From: JACKAL01 sp964400355
GTDB taxonomy: Bacteria > Bdellovibrionota > Bdellovibrionia > Bdellovibrionales > JAGQZY01
Direction: 5' to 3'
NCBI GenBank assembly: GCA_964400355.1
Contig: CAYNTO010000004.1
Coordinates: 107,525-171,524 of the forward strand
DNA length: 64,000 nucleotides
The translations under genes were made by a program, and so were the position numbers. Under the pieces are notes generated by a model. The model had not been told where the DNA came from and did not search any database. It was given only the letters and a program-made list of their open reading frames with translations. This document shows positions 53,027-62,367 of the stretch, piece after piece. Within the stretch, counting starts at the first letter, position 1; every line of letters starts with the position of its first letter.

Positions 53027-54823
53027 ATGCGAGCAATAAATTATTTTTTTATTTTAGGTTTGTCGTTTTCTTTTTTGGCCTGCCAATCCACGGCAAAAAC
53101 TCCAAAAGCCCATGCGCGTGCGGGCGAGCTGGCTGTCTTTGAAAAGGAATTCATCGCCGACCTGTTTGCACTCAACCCACGCTGGGGCTCACAAGTGGGC
53201 GCGCGCGAGTACGATACCGAACTCCCAGCTTTGGATAAGGCCTACTTGGTGCGCCGTCAGACATTTGTGAATACCTATCGGAACAAAATCGGAGAGGTGC
53301 GAAAGCGCACTATTACCGCCGACGAGGCGGTGGATTTGCGGTTGGTAGAGAATTTTATTGATGAGATGGAGTGGGACAACAAAGAGTTTAAGCGTTGGCA
53401 GTGGGATCCTGCAATGTACAATGTGGCTGACAGCATCGCCATTCTTATGGAATCGAAAATGACAGAGAGCGATCGCGAAAAACGCGTAGTGGCGCGCCTG
53501 GAAAAAGTTCCTGCATATTACCAAGCGGCCATCGAAAACTTGGAGCGGCCTACGAAAGAGCTTTTGCAGTTGGCGATCAAACAGAACAAAGGCACGCTCA
53601 ACTATCTGCACAACACGGTCCAGCCAGCGGTGCAAAAGATGGCCGATGCCCGCGCTGTAGATGTGTGGAAGGGCGCGTACGACGCCACCGCGGATTTTGT
53701 GAAAAAACTTGAAAAACTCGATGTGAGTTTGCAAAAAAAGAACGGCTTTCGCAGTTTTCGCATTGGACCATCGCTCTACAGAAAGAAATTTGCTTACGAC
53801 GTCCAGGTCGAGACCTCTCCGGAGGCGGTTTACGCTTTTGCGCTCCAGGAAAAAGCGCGCGTGACGGATGAAATGGCGGTGCTTGCAAAAAAAATGTGGA
53901 CAAAGTACTTCCCTAAAACCAAGCGTCCCAAAGACCGGCGCAAAATGATTGGTCAGATGGTTCACCATTTGGCCGAGCAGCATGCCAAGCCCGAAGAGTT
54001 TTTTGAGCGGGTGCGCGCCCAATTGCCGCAGTTGTGGGATTTCGTCGAAGAAAAAAATCTGCTCACCATGGATCGCTCGCAAGTTCTCACCGTGCGCACA
54101 ACTCCAGAGTACGAGCAAGGTTTTGCAATTGCCAGTGTGGATGCGCCGGGGCCATTTGATCCGGAGCGCCCCACCTACTACAACGTCACTCCGGTGGACA
54201 AAATGGATCCGGCAAAAGTCGAAAGTTTTCTTAAAGAGTACAACGACTACACTTTGCAAATTCTTAATATTCATGAAGCCATTCCCGGTCACTATGCACA
54301 GTTGGTCTACAGTAAAAAAAGCCCCAGCCTCATTAAGAGTATTCTTGGAAACGGTGCCATGGTGGAAGGCTGGGCTGTTTATGCGGAACGTATGATGATG
54401 GAAAGCGGCTACGGGGACAATCAGCCGGAGCTGTGGTTGATGTATCACAAATGGTACCTGCGCGTGGTGAGCAATATGATTATCGATTACGAAATCCATA
54501 ATAAAAATTTGTCGCGCCCGCAGTTTTTGCGACTGCTGGTGGACGAAAGCTTTCAGGAGCAGACCGAGGCCGAATACAAATGGGATCGAGCCACGTATTC
54601 CCAGGTGCAGCTCACGACGTATTTTGCCGGGTTTTCCGAAATATATCGTTTTCGCGAAGAGCTTAAAAAATCTCAAAAAAACTTTCAATTGAGAGCTTTT
54701 AACGAAAAGTTTTTAAGTTACGGAAGTGCACCGATACGCGAAATCATGCACATGATGAAGGTGGAGGCCGCCAAAACCGAAGGCCCCACCACCGCCGATG
54801 AAACCCCCACGGCCAATCCCTGA
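53027..54823 (+). CDS. DUF885-family lipoprotein, putative zinc carboxypeptidase
   Basis: 598 residues from ATG 53027 (GGGAAAGG upstream). Lipobox FLAC shows it is a lipoprotein. The family signature HEAIPGHYAQ (HExxPGH) around residue 420 and VEGWAVYAERMM provide the two His and Glu ligands of a gluzincin-like metal site. Family members are annotated as DUF885 and are thought to be metallopeptidases; no substrate is proven here. Nine bases separate it from pdxH, so the two are likely one transcript. Confidence 0.87.
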   Translation: MRAINYFFILGLSFSFLACQSTAKTPKAHARAGELAVFEKEFIADLFALNPRWGSQVGAREYDTELPALDKAYLVRRQTFVNTYRNKIGEVRKRTITADEAVDLRLVENFIDEMEWDNKEFKRWQWDPAMYNVADSIAILMESKMTESDREKRVVARLEKVPAYYQAAIENLERPTKELLQLAIKQNKGTLNYLHNTVQPAVQKMADARAVDVWKGAYDATADFVKKLEKLDVSLQKKNGFRSFRIGPSLYRKKFAYDVQVETSPEAVYAFALQEKARVTDEMAVLAKKMWTKYFPKTKRPKDRRKMIGQMVHHLAEQHAKPEEFFERVRAQLPQLWDFVEEKNLLTMDRSQVLTVRTTPEYEQGFAIASVDAPGPFDPERPTYYNVTPVDKMDPAKVESFLKEYNDYTLQILNIHEAIPGHYAQLVYSKKSPSLIKSILGNGAMVEGWAVYAERMMMESGYGDNQPELWLMYHKWYLRVVSNMIIDYEIHNKNLSRPQFLRLLVDESFQEQTEAEYKWDRATYSQVQLTTYFAGFSEIYRFREELKKSQKNFQLRAFNEKFLSYGSAPIREIMHMMKVEAAKTEGPTTADETPTANP

Positions 54824-54832
54824 GAGGTTTGA

Positions 54833-55411
54833 ATGTCTATAAATCCTTTTGAGCAGTTTAAACGTTGGTATGATGATGCAGAAAAGTCTGGCGAACTGGA
54901 CCCCTATCAGTTTGTGCTTTCGACCTGTCTGGACGGACAGCCGCGATCGCGGGTTGTCTACTGGCGTGATTATGTGAACGATGTTTTTTATTTTTTCACC
55001 AATTACGAGAGCGCTAAGGGGCAGGAGTTTTCTAAAAACGCAAAGGTCTCCATGAATTTTCACTGGCGCAGTCCCATTCATCGCCAGGTGCGTGTCGAGG
55101 GCACAATGAGAATGGCGAGCCCGGATATTTCGGATCGCTATTTCGCAAGCCGCCCCCGTGGCAGCCAGATTGGCGCTTGGTCTTCTCCACAGAGCCGCAA
55201 AATATCTGATCGGGCGGAGCTTGAAAAATTAGTGCAAGAGACGGAAGCCAAATTTAACGGGAAACCTGTCCCGCGTCCCGATTACTGGGGTGGCTTTGGA
55301 ATTACACCCACTTACTTTGAGTTTTGGGAGGAGGGTGCCAGTCGGCTCCACACTCGCATCGCAATGAGCAAAGACGTTCATGGTTGGACTCAGAAAATGA
55401 TTGCGCCTTGA
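54833..55411 (+). CDS. pdxH: Pyridoxamine 5'-phosphate oxidase
   Basis: FMN-dependent last step of PLP synthesis. 192 residues: PYQFVLSTCLDGQPRSRVVYWRDYVND, FFTNYESAKGQEFSKNAKVSMNFHWRSPIHRQVRVEGT (FMN-binding), RPRGSQIGAWSSPQSRKIS and the C-terminal FWEEGASRLHTRI. The PLP produced serves enzymes such as the StrS-like aminotransferase. GAGAGG upstream of ATG. Converges on the DUF2914 gene. Confidence 0.95.
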   Translation: MSINPFEQFKRWYDDAEKSGELDPYQFVLSTCLDGQPRSRVVYWRDYVNDVFYFFTNYESAKGQEFSKNAKVSMNFHWRSPIHRQVRVEGTMRMASPDISDRYFASRPRGSQIGAWSSPQSRKISDRAELEKLVQETEAKFNGKPVPRPDYWGGFGITPTYFEFWEEGASRLHTRIAMSKDVHGWTQKMIAP

Positions 55412-55426
55412 GCTGAGCGCGCACCA

Positions 55427-56500
55427 CTAATAAACCTCTGATCTCCATTCGCGACTTGGATTTACCTGATTCACTTTGTCCACGCTAAAATACATACGGC
55501 CAATCTCGCGATCATCTGAGGTCACCACGCGCACTTGCCAATCACCTGGGTCGTAGTTGACTTTTACAGTGTAGCCGCGAAAACCCTTGTCGTTTCCGCC
55601 AGAAATTTGCATGGGAATGGAATCGGTGCGCGACCAGCCGCTGTGCGTGTAGAACCACCACTCCATCTTGACCTGATCTTTAAAAAACTCAGGGGCAAAC
55701 ACGCTGGCAAAGCAATACACGCGATCTCCCGGCTGCGATTCAAAACTTTGCGCACCACTTTGCCAAAATTTCCAAAATGGGCGATCAAACGTAAGCACGT
55801 AGTCGCCATTGCTTTTTTTAATGTCGTGATAGATTCCCATCTTCTCGATAGAAAGTGGTACCGGTGGCAGCAACCGAAAAATATAGAGCAATAAAAAAAG
55901 AACGTGCACGGCGATGCTTGGCAAAAACACACGTGTAAAGATATGGGTGCCCGGCACATGCTCGTACTTTTTGAGTCGGTGAATAAACGCATAGACAAAA
56001 ACTGCCGACGCCGCCAGCGAAAATAAAAAAGTGAACAGGCCCACATGGCGCCATAAAATTGGAACCAGATAAATAAAGTAAGAAGCGGAACTGAGTGAGA
56101 ACAAACTAAAGCGGGTCACATCGCCTAAACCTTTTATTTTTTCGAACTCATTGAGCACGAGCAGCGTGGCCATAACGCCCAAAAATATAAATGAGTTCCA
56201 AATCGACGAGCTCTTAAAATAAAAGATCATATAGACGCTGAGTAGAGAGCCTAAAAGAAAGTGCACGGCCTCGGTGCGGTAGCTCCACAATGTGGCTCGC
56301 CTTCCAGCCGAGAAAAAGTTTTCTACGCGCTGAGATTTTTCGAATACCAAATAGGCACCGATCACAAGAAGATATACAAACTGTTGGACGAGCTGAAAGG
56401 TTTCATCGATGCGCGAGAGGGTGACCAGATCAAAAACGAAACCGCCAATAAAGAATGCGGCGGGAAAATAAGGTCGATATTTGGCAATCCATGCTTTCAT
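55427..56500 (-). CDS. Polytopic membrane protein with DUF2914 C-terminus
   Basis: 357 residues. About seven hydrophobic helices fill the first 210 residues (FIGGFVFDLVTLSRIDETFQLVQQFVYLLVIGAYLVFE and following), then a soluble C-terminal DUF2914 domain (VYCFASVFAPEFFKDQVKMEWWF, SGGNDKGFRGYTVKVNYDPGDWQVRVVT) predicted outside the cytoplasm. Function unknown. ATG 56500 is used because CGAGGAG lies just upstream. Confidence 0.82.
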   Translation of the reverse strand: MKAWIAKYRPYFPAAFFIGGFVFDLVTLSRIDETFQLVQQFVYLLVIGAYLVFEKSQRVENFFSAGRRATLWSYRTEAVHFLLGSLLSVYMIFYFKSSSIWNSFIFLGVMATLLVLNEFEKIKGLGDVTRFSLFSLSSASYFIYLVPILWRHVGLFTFLFSLAASAVFVYAFIHRLKKYEHVPGTHIFTRVFLPSIAVHVLFLLLYIFRLLPPVPLSIEKMGIYHDIKKSNGDYVLTFDRPFWKFWQSGAQSFESQPGDRVYCFASVFAPEFFKDQVKMEWWFYTHSGWSRTDSIPMQISGGNDKGFRGYTVKVNYDPGDWQVRVVTSDDREIGRMYFSVDKVNQVNPSREWRSEVY

Positions 56501-56523
56501 CACCACTCCTCGGATTTACAGTG

Positions 56524-56553
56524 TTGTCGTCCCTGCATCAATTGTAGTATAAA
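56524..56553 (+). promoter_or_regulatory. Promoter of the HIT gene
   Basis: TTGTCG (56524-56529), 18-base spacer, TATAAA (56548-56553), followed by AAAGAGGC and ATG 56562. The overlap of -10 and Shine-Dalgarno would leave almost no leader. Confidence 0.45.
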
Positions 56554-56561
56554 AAGAGGCT

Positions 56562-56900
56562 ATGACAATATTTAGCAAAATTATTAATAAAGAAATTCCT
56601 GCCACTATAGTTTACGAGGACGACGTTTGTTTGGCCTTTAAAGACATCCAGGCGCAGGCCCCGGTCCACGTCCTTTTGATTCCTAAAAAGTTCATTGAGT
56701 CCATGGCAACAGTGACCCCCGAGGACGAACAGATTTTGGGGCACATGATGCTCAAGGTGAGCACCATTGCTGAATCTTTAGGCCTTGCAAAGGATGGCTA
56801 TCGGACCGTTATCAATACAAATAAAAATGGTGGTCAGTCGGTGTACCATTTGCACATTCACATATTGGGCGGTAGGGCCATGTCCTGGCCACCGGGTTAG
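56562..56900 (+). CDS. HIT-family (histidine triad) protein
   Basis: 112 residues with the HINT architecture: IFSKIINKEIPATIVYEDDVCLAFKDIQAQAPVHVLLIPKKFIES and the catalytic triad in GGQSVYHLHIHILGGR. HINT proteins are purine nucleoside phosphoramidases; acts in the cytosol. The C-terminal Met-Ser-Trp-Pro-Pro-Gly end is as in other HINT proteins. Converges with the helical-repeat gene (overlap of four bases). Confidence 0.94.
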   Translation: MTIFSKIINKEIPATIVYEDDVCLAFKDIQAQAPVHVLLIPKKFIESMATVTPEDEQILGHMMLKVSTIAESLGLAKDGYRTVINTNKNGGQSVYHLHIHILGGRAMSWPPG

Positions 56901-57694
56901 CGTGCAAGGCTAGAGCTTAAGGCCTGGTGAATGCCGCGTGAGAGGGGTTGGGTCGCAAGCTCTTCCAGAGCGGATTCAAAGCGCGGACGATTACTGGCGG
57001 TGAGAAGTGGCTCGATATTCTGTGCGATCTCGATGGCGGAGAAAATGCTACCGTGCGTGAGAGCCTCGATCATCGAGGAGTCTATTTTTTGCTGGTACTT
57101 GGAGTTTTTGTAGCGAGAAAGCTCTCTGATGGCTGGCCCAATAGGCTTGGGGTAGGCTTGATCAATGACATTTTTAAGAATATGGGGCACAACGCGCTCA
57201 TCTTTGGCCTGCGTGCTGAGGATCTCAAGAGCCCCCATTTTGATTTCTGATTTTTCGTAGGCAAGAAACTTTGTCATCATCTGTGAAAGGCGACGGTCTT
57301 GAACATTGTGGCGGAGTTGCCAATCTTGAAGTGTATCTAATGTTTTTTCCACCTCTAAGTATACCGCGTGTTCGTAAGAGTGCGATGTGGAATTGTCCAG
57401 TTTGCAACGCCGTTGAAAACATTTTTCTAAAAATTCAATGCGGTTCTTGAAGTAGTCGAAAGCTTTATCAAAGGATTCTTTTCTAGCAGTGGGGACGTCC
57501 TCGAGGCGCACCGGAGTGGCACCTGACGTTACAGGTGTATCTTGGTTAACAGGGAGAGTGGAAATGGATGGTGCTTCTGAAGTCATGGATGCTGGAGAGA
57601 TTTCGGAGGATGTGATGGCGCTGTCTTCGCTGAAATAAACGTACCCCGAATATATCGCTACAACTGAAAGCGTGACGAGTAACAGTGCTCGCAT
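56897..57694 (-). CDS. Membrane-anchored protein with helical repeats
   Basis: 265 residues; ATG 57694 follows GAAAAGGA and overlaps the stop codon of the upstream gene by one base (TAATG). A signal or anchor helix (RALLLVTLSVVAIYSGYVYF) precedes a Ser/Thr/Pro-rich linker (about 25-70) and a helical domain with HEAT-like periodicity (IKMGALEILSTQAKDERVVPHILKNVID). Function unknown; likely works with the transglycosylase-like lipoprotein in the same operon. Confidence 0.7.
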   Translation of the reverse strand: MRALLLVTLSVVAIYSGYVYFSEDSAITSSEISPASMTSEAPSISTLPVNQDTPVTSGATPVRLEDVPTARKESFDKAFDYFKNRIEFLEKCFQRRCKLDNSTSHSYEHAVYLEVEKTLDTLQDWQLRHNVQDRRLSQMMTKFLAYEKSEIKMGALEILSTQAKDERVVPHILKNVIDQAYPKPIGPAIRELSRYKNSKYQQKIDSSMIEALTHGSIFSAIEIAQNIEPLLTASNRPRFESALEELATQPLSRGIHQALSSSLAR

Positions 57695-58449
57695 TAAAGT
57701 TCCTTTTCCCATTTTTTGCCGGTCAGTTTTTCGAAAAAGCCTGAATCATTTTTGGACCATTTGCTGCCGCGCTGCCAACGGCATTTGGAGCGAGGCCCGC
57801 CATTGTAAGCGCTGTAGATGGAGCGGTTGATGGTTTCGCCATTTGTTTCGCCGCCGCACGGTTTGGCGAGCACGTCTTTGCGGGTGTCGTAGAGCATATC
57901 GAGTGTGTAGATTAAGTGCTGATCGAGATCGTAAACTTTTTTAGAGGCGATGAATTCGCGGTGCCAACGATCATCCACTTGCATCATCCCATAGCCGTGA
58001 CCACCATCGCCGCGTAAAAAACGAAACACACCGTCTTTGCCGGCGCGATACTGAGTCCAGTAGCTTTCCTGGTGAGCCGTAGCGAGAATGAGTTGGCGCC
58101 AGTTTTCTACGTCTTCATCTTTAGCATCCGGTTCGCGGCGCTTGAGATAGGCTGTGGCAAATTCAGAGATGTAGTTGTGCATAGTGGTCACAAAGCGTTT
58201 AGTTTCATCGGCGGAGGAGGCCTGTTCATTGTAGGCCACTTGTTTATAGTCTGCAGACATGGCAATTGCGAGATCCGGAGGCATGGCGCAGCCGTAGGAG
58301 GCGCGACCGAAGCCGCCCGCTCCGCCCAAGCGGTTGGCACATTTTGCAGTGCTGACACCTTTATTTTTCGACGTGTGCACAAGCGACTCGAGCTTTCCGC
58401 AAGCTGTCGAAAGTATAAACAGTGATAATAGGACGCCGTAACGAATCAA
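57694..58449 (-). CDS. Lytic transglycosylase-like lipoprotein
   Basis: 251 residues. TTG start with a strong GGAGG. Lipobox LSTAC (Cys17). The lysozyme-like fold shows catalytic Glu128 in ATAHQESYW, GHGYGMMQVDDRWH (the GxMQ motif of SLT enzymes) and YSAYNGGP (AYNxG motif). Predicted to cut peptidoglycan glycan strands from the outer-membrane side. Operon with the helical-repeat protein downstream. Confidence 0.85.
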   Translation of the reverse strand: MIRYGVLLSLFILSTACGKLESLVHTSKNKGVSTAKCANRLGGAGGFGRASYGCAMPPDLAIAMSADYKQVAYNEQASSADETKRFVTTMHNYISEFATAYLKRREPDAKDEDVENWRQLILATAHQESYWTQYRAGKDGVFRFLRGDGGHGYGMMQVDDRWHREFIASKKVYDLDQHLIYTLDMLYDTRKDVLAKPCGGETNGETINRSIYSAYNGGPRSKCRWQRGSKWSKNDSGFFEKLTGKKWEKEL

Positions 58450-58590
58450 TTAAACCTCCGTGAATCTCTTTCGCAAGATCCGCGCTCAGTTGACGGCCTC
58501 TATAAGCCAGTACCGTTGTGGGATCACAAAGAAAGTTCAAAGCCTGTGCCGTAAATGGGCATTTGCAGAGCACTATTTTCGAGGCGGCTC

Positions 58591-59754
58591 TCAGGAATCT
58601 GTGGGTAGACAGTGGGCCAAGGCTTTAGCGAATTTCTCGGTTCCCGAGGGCAGAAAGTGGGCGTAGTCGGAAAAATCGATCGGTACAAAATCAATATTGA
58701 GATCACAGTAGCGGTATTTCTGGCGGATGGCGGAGGCTTTGAATTTTTCTTGGGCGCGCTTAAAAAAGCTTTTGATCATATCCGGGCGCAGGGGATAGAT
58801 GGGAAAAAGTATTTCTTCTTTTCGGCGATAGCGCGTTTCGATGGTGCTCAATTCAAAAATATGTTGGAACTCCACCACTACGAACTGAGCAGCGGCTCTA
58901 CGGGAGACCGCTGCCATTTGCTCCACTGTTTTTTGAACACCCAGCAAAAATGTCTCAGATTTTTGGGGATGAATTTGCGCCTCACCCATGGAGTGCGCGC
59001 CAATAAAAAACCGGTTCACCAGGAGGCGATAGATCATAGAGTGAAAATACAGTGTGATCATCCATTTTGGCTTGTGAACAGTCCAGCACAGGGGAGTGTT
59101 GCCCTGCCTGTAGGAAAGTGCGCACTCCGGGTTAGTTATAAATTCGTTTTCGAGCAGGCCGCGATCACTCCAGTAGTAGAAAACGATGTCGGGTTTGAGC
59201 GGGACGATGATTTTCTCGAGCAGCTCCAAATGGCTACTGGCCTCGGAGGCGCCCAAACTCAAATTGTAAACATCGTAATCACCAACATCCATTTTGTGAA
59301 GCTGTGTTTGGAGCGTGTTCACCAGTTGCAGTCCATTGAGCTCGGTGACACTGGAGCCAAGTATAAAAATGCGTTTGCGCCTCTTTTCGACGGGTACGGC
59401 GCTTTCGGCGATGAGGGTTTTCTCGTTGGTTCGAAAGTTGATTTTGCTATCGTCGTCACTGTGTTGGCATTTGCCATAAATGCACTGTAGCGCGAGATGG
59501 GGTTTAAGCAAGTACTGGGTGTGCTCTAATGGCGGCTCTGTAAAAAATTGGAGTTGGGTGGCTTCCGCGGCTGGAATCGAGTGGCGAAAGCGCTCGTTCC
59601 ACTGCAGTATATCGCGATCGCGCCAAAAGCTCGACTGACTCTCGAGGCGCAGCGAAAGCCATTTGTAGTTGTGAGCATAGCGAAAATAGAGCTCTAAGGT
59701 GGCAGCGCCGACGATGAGCACGACTACAGAATGCACGACCCACGCGTGACGCAT
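58591..59754 (-). CDS. Membrane-anchored SGNH/GDSL-like hydrolase
   Basis: 387 residues with an N-terminal membrane helix (WVVHSVVVLIVGAATLELYF). Block I is IFILGSSVTE with the putative nucleophile Ser; block V is FSDYAHFLPSG, giving the Asp-xx-His pair. NLSLGASEASS probably holds the Gly of the middle block. SGNH proteins deacylate or acylate envelope glycans; members of this kind occur next to carbamoyltransferase genes. Start at ATG 59754 supported by a promoter seven bases upstream. Divergent from the ferritin-like/carbamoyltransferase genes. Confidence 0.7.
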   Translation of the reverse strand: MRHAWVVHSVVVLIVGAATLELYFRYAHNYKWLSLRLESQSSFWRDRDILQWNERFRHSIPAAEATQLQFFTEPPLEHTQYLLKPHLALQCIYGKCQHSDDDSKINFRTNEKTLIAESAVPVEKRRKRIFILGSSVTELNGLQLVNTLQTQLHKMDVGDYDVYNLSLGASEASSHLELLEKIIVPLKPDIVFYYWSDRGLLENEFITNPECALSYRQGNTPLCWTVHKPKWMITLYFHSMIYRLLVNRFFIGAHSMGEAQIHPQKSETFLLGVQKTVEQMAAVSRRAAAQFVVVEFQHIFELSTIETRYRRKEEILFPIYPLRPDMIKSFFKRAQEKFKASAIRQKYRYCDLNIDFVPIDFSDYAHFLPSGTEKFAKALAHCLPTDS

Positions 59755-59761
59755 AGATCAT

Positions 59762-59790
59762 ATTTTGTATTTGCTTTTTAAGTTGGTCAA
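59762..59790 (-). promoter_or_regulatory. Promoter of the SGNH-like gene, leaderless geometry
   Basis: On the minus strand: TTGACC (59790-59785), 17-base spacer, CAAAAT (59767-59762), 7 bases, ATG 59754. Confidence 0.5.
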
Positions 59791-59809
59791 TAGGTTAATA
59801 TTGGGATCT

Positions 59810-60508
59810 ATGAGCGGCATTTTCGTGCTATTCGAAAGGTTAAAAGTTTTTCTAGCATACCAATTGCTCTGGAAGCGCTTTCCAGGTTTGATGAACCGCC
59901 AGATCAAAGCGTTTGCGACCACTGAATTTACAACGTCCTGGCATTTTCTCTATGCGCTTCGCCACGCTCCCGATGCCCATCATAAAGGTTTGTTGTTCGA
60001 TCAGCTTCTCGAAGAGTATCACCATGCCGATATTTTTTTAGAAGTGGCCCAAAAGCGCTCCGACACACCCGTGTATTTGGATCGCGGCGAGATTCGTCGT
60101 TTGTATGCGGAAGAAGATCTGTGGAAACTTATAGTTTACGCTCACAAGGGCGAAGACGATGCGGTGGCGCGCTTCAATGAACTTCTACGTCAGGTGGACG
60201 ATGAGCCTTTGCGGAGAGTTCTTAAAGAAGTCCTAGCGGACGAAAAAGGCCATGCTGAAGGCGTCGACAATATGAGCTACGACATGGGTGCAGACCCCGA
60301 GGCCGTAAGACGCGAGCTTCAAAAAGTAACGGCGAGACGTATGTGGGAGAACTGGATGACGACCGGCCGTCGCGTGTTGGGAGTGCCAACAAAAATAATT
60401 CTCTACGCCGTCTATTTTTTAGCCGGCGTGTTTTTAGTGTTACCGAGCCGCCGCCGCTTGGCGCGCCCCACAGTTCGGTCGGACTCCATGAAAAGAGTGC
60501 TCACGTGA
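59810..60508 (+). CDS. Ferritin-like (diiron) helical protein
   Basis: Around 232 residues from ATG 59810 (TTG 59765 possible). Two ExxH motifs, EEYHHAD and EKGHAEG, plus upstream Glu residues (TEFTTSWHFLYALRHA) are spaced as in four-helix ferritin-like diiron carboxylate proteins. A C-terminal membrane helix (IILYAVYFLAGVFLVLPSR) suggests membrane attachment. It may be an oxidase or hydroxylase; the reaction is unknown. The stop overlaps the GTG start of the carbamoyltransferase (GTGA), so they are translationally coupled. Confidence 0.65.
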   Translation: MSGIFVLFERLKVFLAYQLLWKRFPGLMNRQIKAFATTEFTTSWHFLYALRHAPDAHHKGLLFDQLLEEYHHADIFLEVAQKRSDTPVYLDRGEIRRLYAEEDLWKLIVYAHKGEDDAVARFNELLRQVDDEPLRRVLKEVLADEKGHAEGVDNMSYDMGADPEAVRRELQKVTARRMWENWMTTGRRVLGVPTKIILYAVYFLAGVFLVLPSRRRLARPTVRSDSMKRVLT

Positions 60509-62367
60509 GCCAGTACACATTGGGCTTAGCATACGGGTATCACGATGCATCCGCGTCCCTGGTGCGGGATGGGAAACTGATCTTTAGTACCACCGAAGAT
60601 CGCTTGTCGCGCCAAAAACACGATCCTCAGTTTCCCTTCAACGCGGTGGAAGAGTGTTTCAAGTTTGCCGGTATACAGGCCAAGGATTTAGCGCATGTTG
60701 CTTTTCACGAAGACCCCTACGAAAAATTCACGCGAATATTGTGCAGCAATTTTGCGGGCTTTCCCTACACACATAAAGAATTCGCCTCGTCCATGGTGGC
60801 ATGGCTCAAGGGAAAGCTGTGGCCGTTTCATGAAATCTCAAAACATGTGGGCGTGGGTCCAGAAAAAATAGTTTATTTTAATCACCATTACAGTCATGCG
60901 CTCACTGGATTTTTGGGATCGGGTTTTTCTCAGGCGGCCATTCTTGTTGTAGATGCCGTGGGGGATTGGGCCACCACTTCGGCCTACAAAGGCGAATGGC
61001 GTGATGGAAAACCGCATTTTGAAAAGCTGTTTGAAGTGCAGTTCCCTCATTCTCTAGGACTCATGTATTCGGCGTTTACCGAGTATTTGGGGTTTCGCCC
61101 CAACGACAGTGAGTGTTCAACAATGGCGCTCTCCGCTTTTGGAGAGCCCCGGTTTAAAGATCAAGTGCGAAGTGTGTTGGAGACCGGTAGCGATGAGTAC
61201 CGCGTGCGACAAAACTTTTTTCATTTTCTAAATTACTCAAAAGGGGCCGTAACTCCGGAGTTTTTAAAACTCTTTGGTCCGCAGCGCAAAGGCTCAAGCC
61301 CCCTTTTATTTTCCAGTTGGGAAAAAGTGCGCGATGACGACAATCAACGCCACGCGGATGTGGCGGCAAGCCTGCAAGCTGTTTACACGGAAGAGCTGCT
61401 CAAGCTGGCGCAGAAAGCTGGAGCGCTGTCGGGTTCTCAAAACCTTTGCCTTGTGGGCGGGGGCGCTATGAACTGTGTGGCTGCGGCGTCTTTAACCGAG
61501 ACCGCTCCGTTTGAACATTTCTATATTCCGCCTGATCCGGGTGATGGTGGTTCCTCCATTGGCGTCGCTCTTTACACAAGTATTGTGCATGATGATTTTA
61601 AATGGCAATCGCAAGATATAGAGTACACGCCCTATATGGGAATGGCGCCGTCTTCACAAGCAGCACTGTCGCTGGTTGATCATTTAGATACGCGCAAGTT
61701 TTTACGTTTTGAAAAACGCATTCATCGCTTATGTACCGCGAAAAAATGGACGCGCACTGAAGGCGATGTGGCATTGAAAGTGACAGACGCACTGCTTGCG
61801 GGAAAGTCCGTGGGCTTTCTTCATGGACGCTCCGAGATTGGACCGCGCGCACTGGGCAATCGCTCCATCCTTATACGGCCGGATTCGGTGGATGTGGCTC
61901 GAACTCTGAGCCAAACGGTGAAGAAGCGGGCGGCCTTTCGCCCGTATGCCATCTCTATTCTTCCCGAGTGTGCCGAGCGGGTGTTAGAGCTCCATGCACC
62001 CACAAAAACCTACAAGTGGATGCAGTTTACGGCCAAGGTCAAAGAGCAATATCGTGAGGTGCTGAAAGCGGCATGCCATATCGATGGAACAACACGGCCG
62101 CACATCTGCTACCCAGAAGACAACCCAGAGATGCACGCCTTACTATTAGAGCTAAAAGCTCATTTGGGAGTGGGGGCGGTGCTCAATACCTCTTTCAATG
62201 AAAGCGGTTTTCCGCTGGTCGCCACCGCATACGACGCGTTGGCCATGTTTGCCCGCACGGGGCTTGACGTTTTGGTGCTTGATCAGACAGTCTTAGAGAA
62301 AGAGGATTACTATGGTGTCCGTGAAGCTGTTCCTAAAGTCCCTGCACCGCATGATCTCCGCGTTTAG
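60505..62367 (+). CDS. Carbamoyltransferase (NodU/CmcH/TobZ family)
   Basis: 620 residues from GTG 60505. N-terminal Kae1-like domain: LGLAYGYHDASASLV, TTEDRLSRQKHD, the metal-binding histidines in NHHYSHA, and CLVGGGAMNCVAA; C-terminal YrdC-like domain: GRSEIGPRALGNRSIL and RPYAISIL. The family makes carbamoyl-adenylate from carbamoyl phosphate and ATP and passes the carbamoyl group to a hydroxyl of a sugar, lipid or antibiotic. Acceptor unknown. Translationally coupled to the ferritin-like gene and overlapping the DUF5989 gene. Confidence 0.93.
   Translation: MSQYTLGLAYGYHDASASLVRDGKLIFSTTEDRLSRQKHDPQFPFNAVEECFKFAGIQAKDLAHVAFHEDPYEKFTRILCSNFAGFPYTHKEFASSMVAWLKGKLWPFHEISKHVGVGPEKIVYFNHHYSHALTGFLGSGFSQAAILVVDAVGDWATTSAYKGEWRDGKPHFEKLFEVQFPHSLGLMYSAFTEYLGFRPNDSECSTMALSAFGEPRFKDQVRSVLETGSDEYRVRQNFFHFLNYSKGAVTPEFLKLFGPQRKGSSPLLFSSWEKVRDDDNQRHADVAASLQAVYTEELLKLAQKAGALSGSQNLCLVGGGAMNCVAAASLTETAPFEHFYIPPDPGDGGSSIGVALYTSIVHDDFKWQSQDIEYTPYMGMAPSSQAALSLVDHLDTRKFLRFEKRIHRLCTAKKWTRTEGDVALKVTDALLAGKSVGFLHGRSEIGPRALGNRSILIRPDSVDVARTLSQTVKKRAAFRPYAISILPECAERVLELHAPTKTYKWMQFTAKVKEQYREVLKAACHIDGTTRPHICYPEDNPEMHALLLELKAHLGVGAVLNTSFNESGFPLVATAYDALAMFARTGLDVLVLDQTVLEKEDYYGVREAVPKVPAPHDLRV

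Noticed and set aside
53189..54688. A 499-residue antisense frame on the minus strand
   Set aside because: It lies wholly opposite the DUF885 gene, has the His/Phe/Arg-rich composition of a complementary frame and no motif.
58612..59490. A 292-residue plus-strand frame opposite the SGNH-like gene
   Set aside because: Its sequence has no family motif, while the opposite strand encodes SGNH blocks and has a promoter and start.
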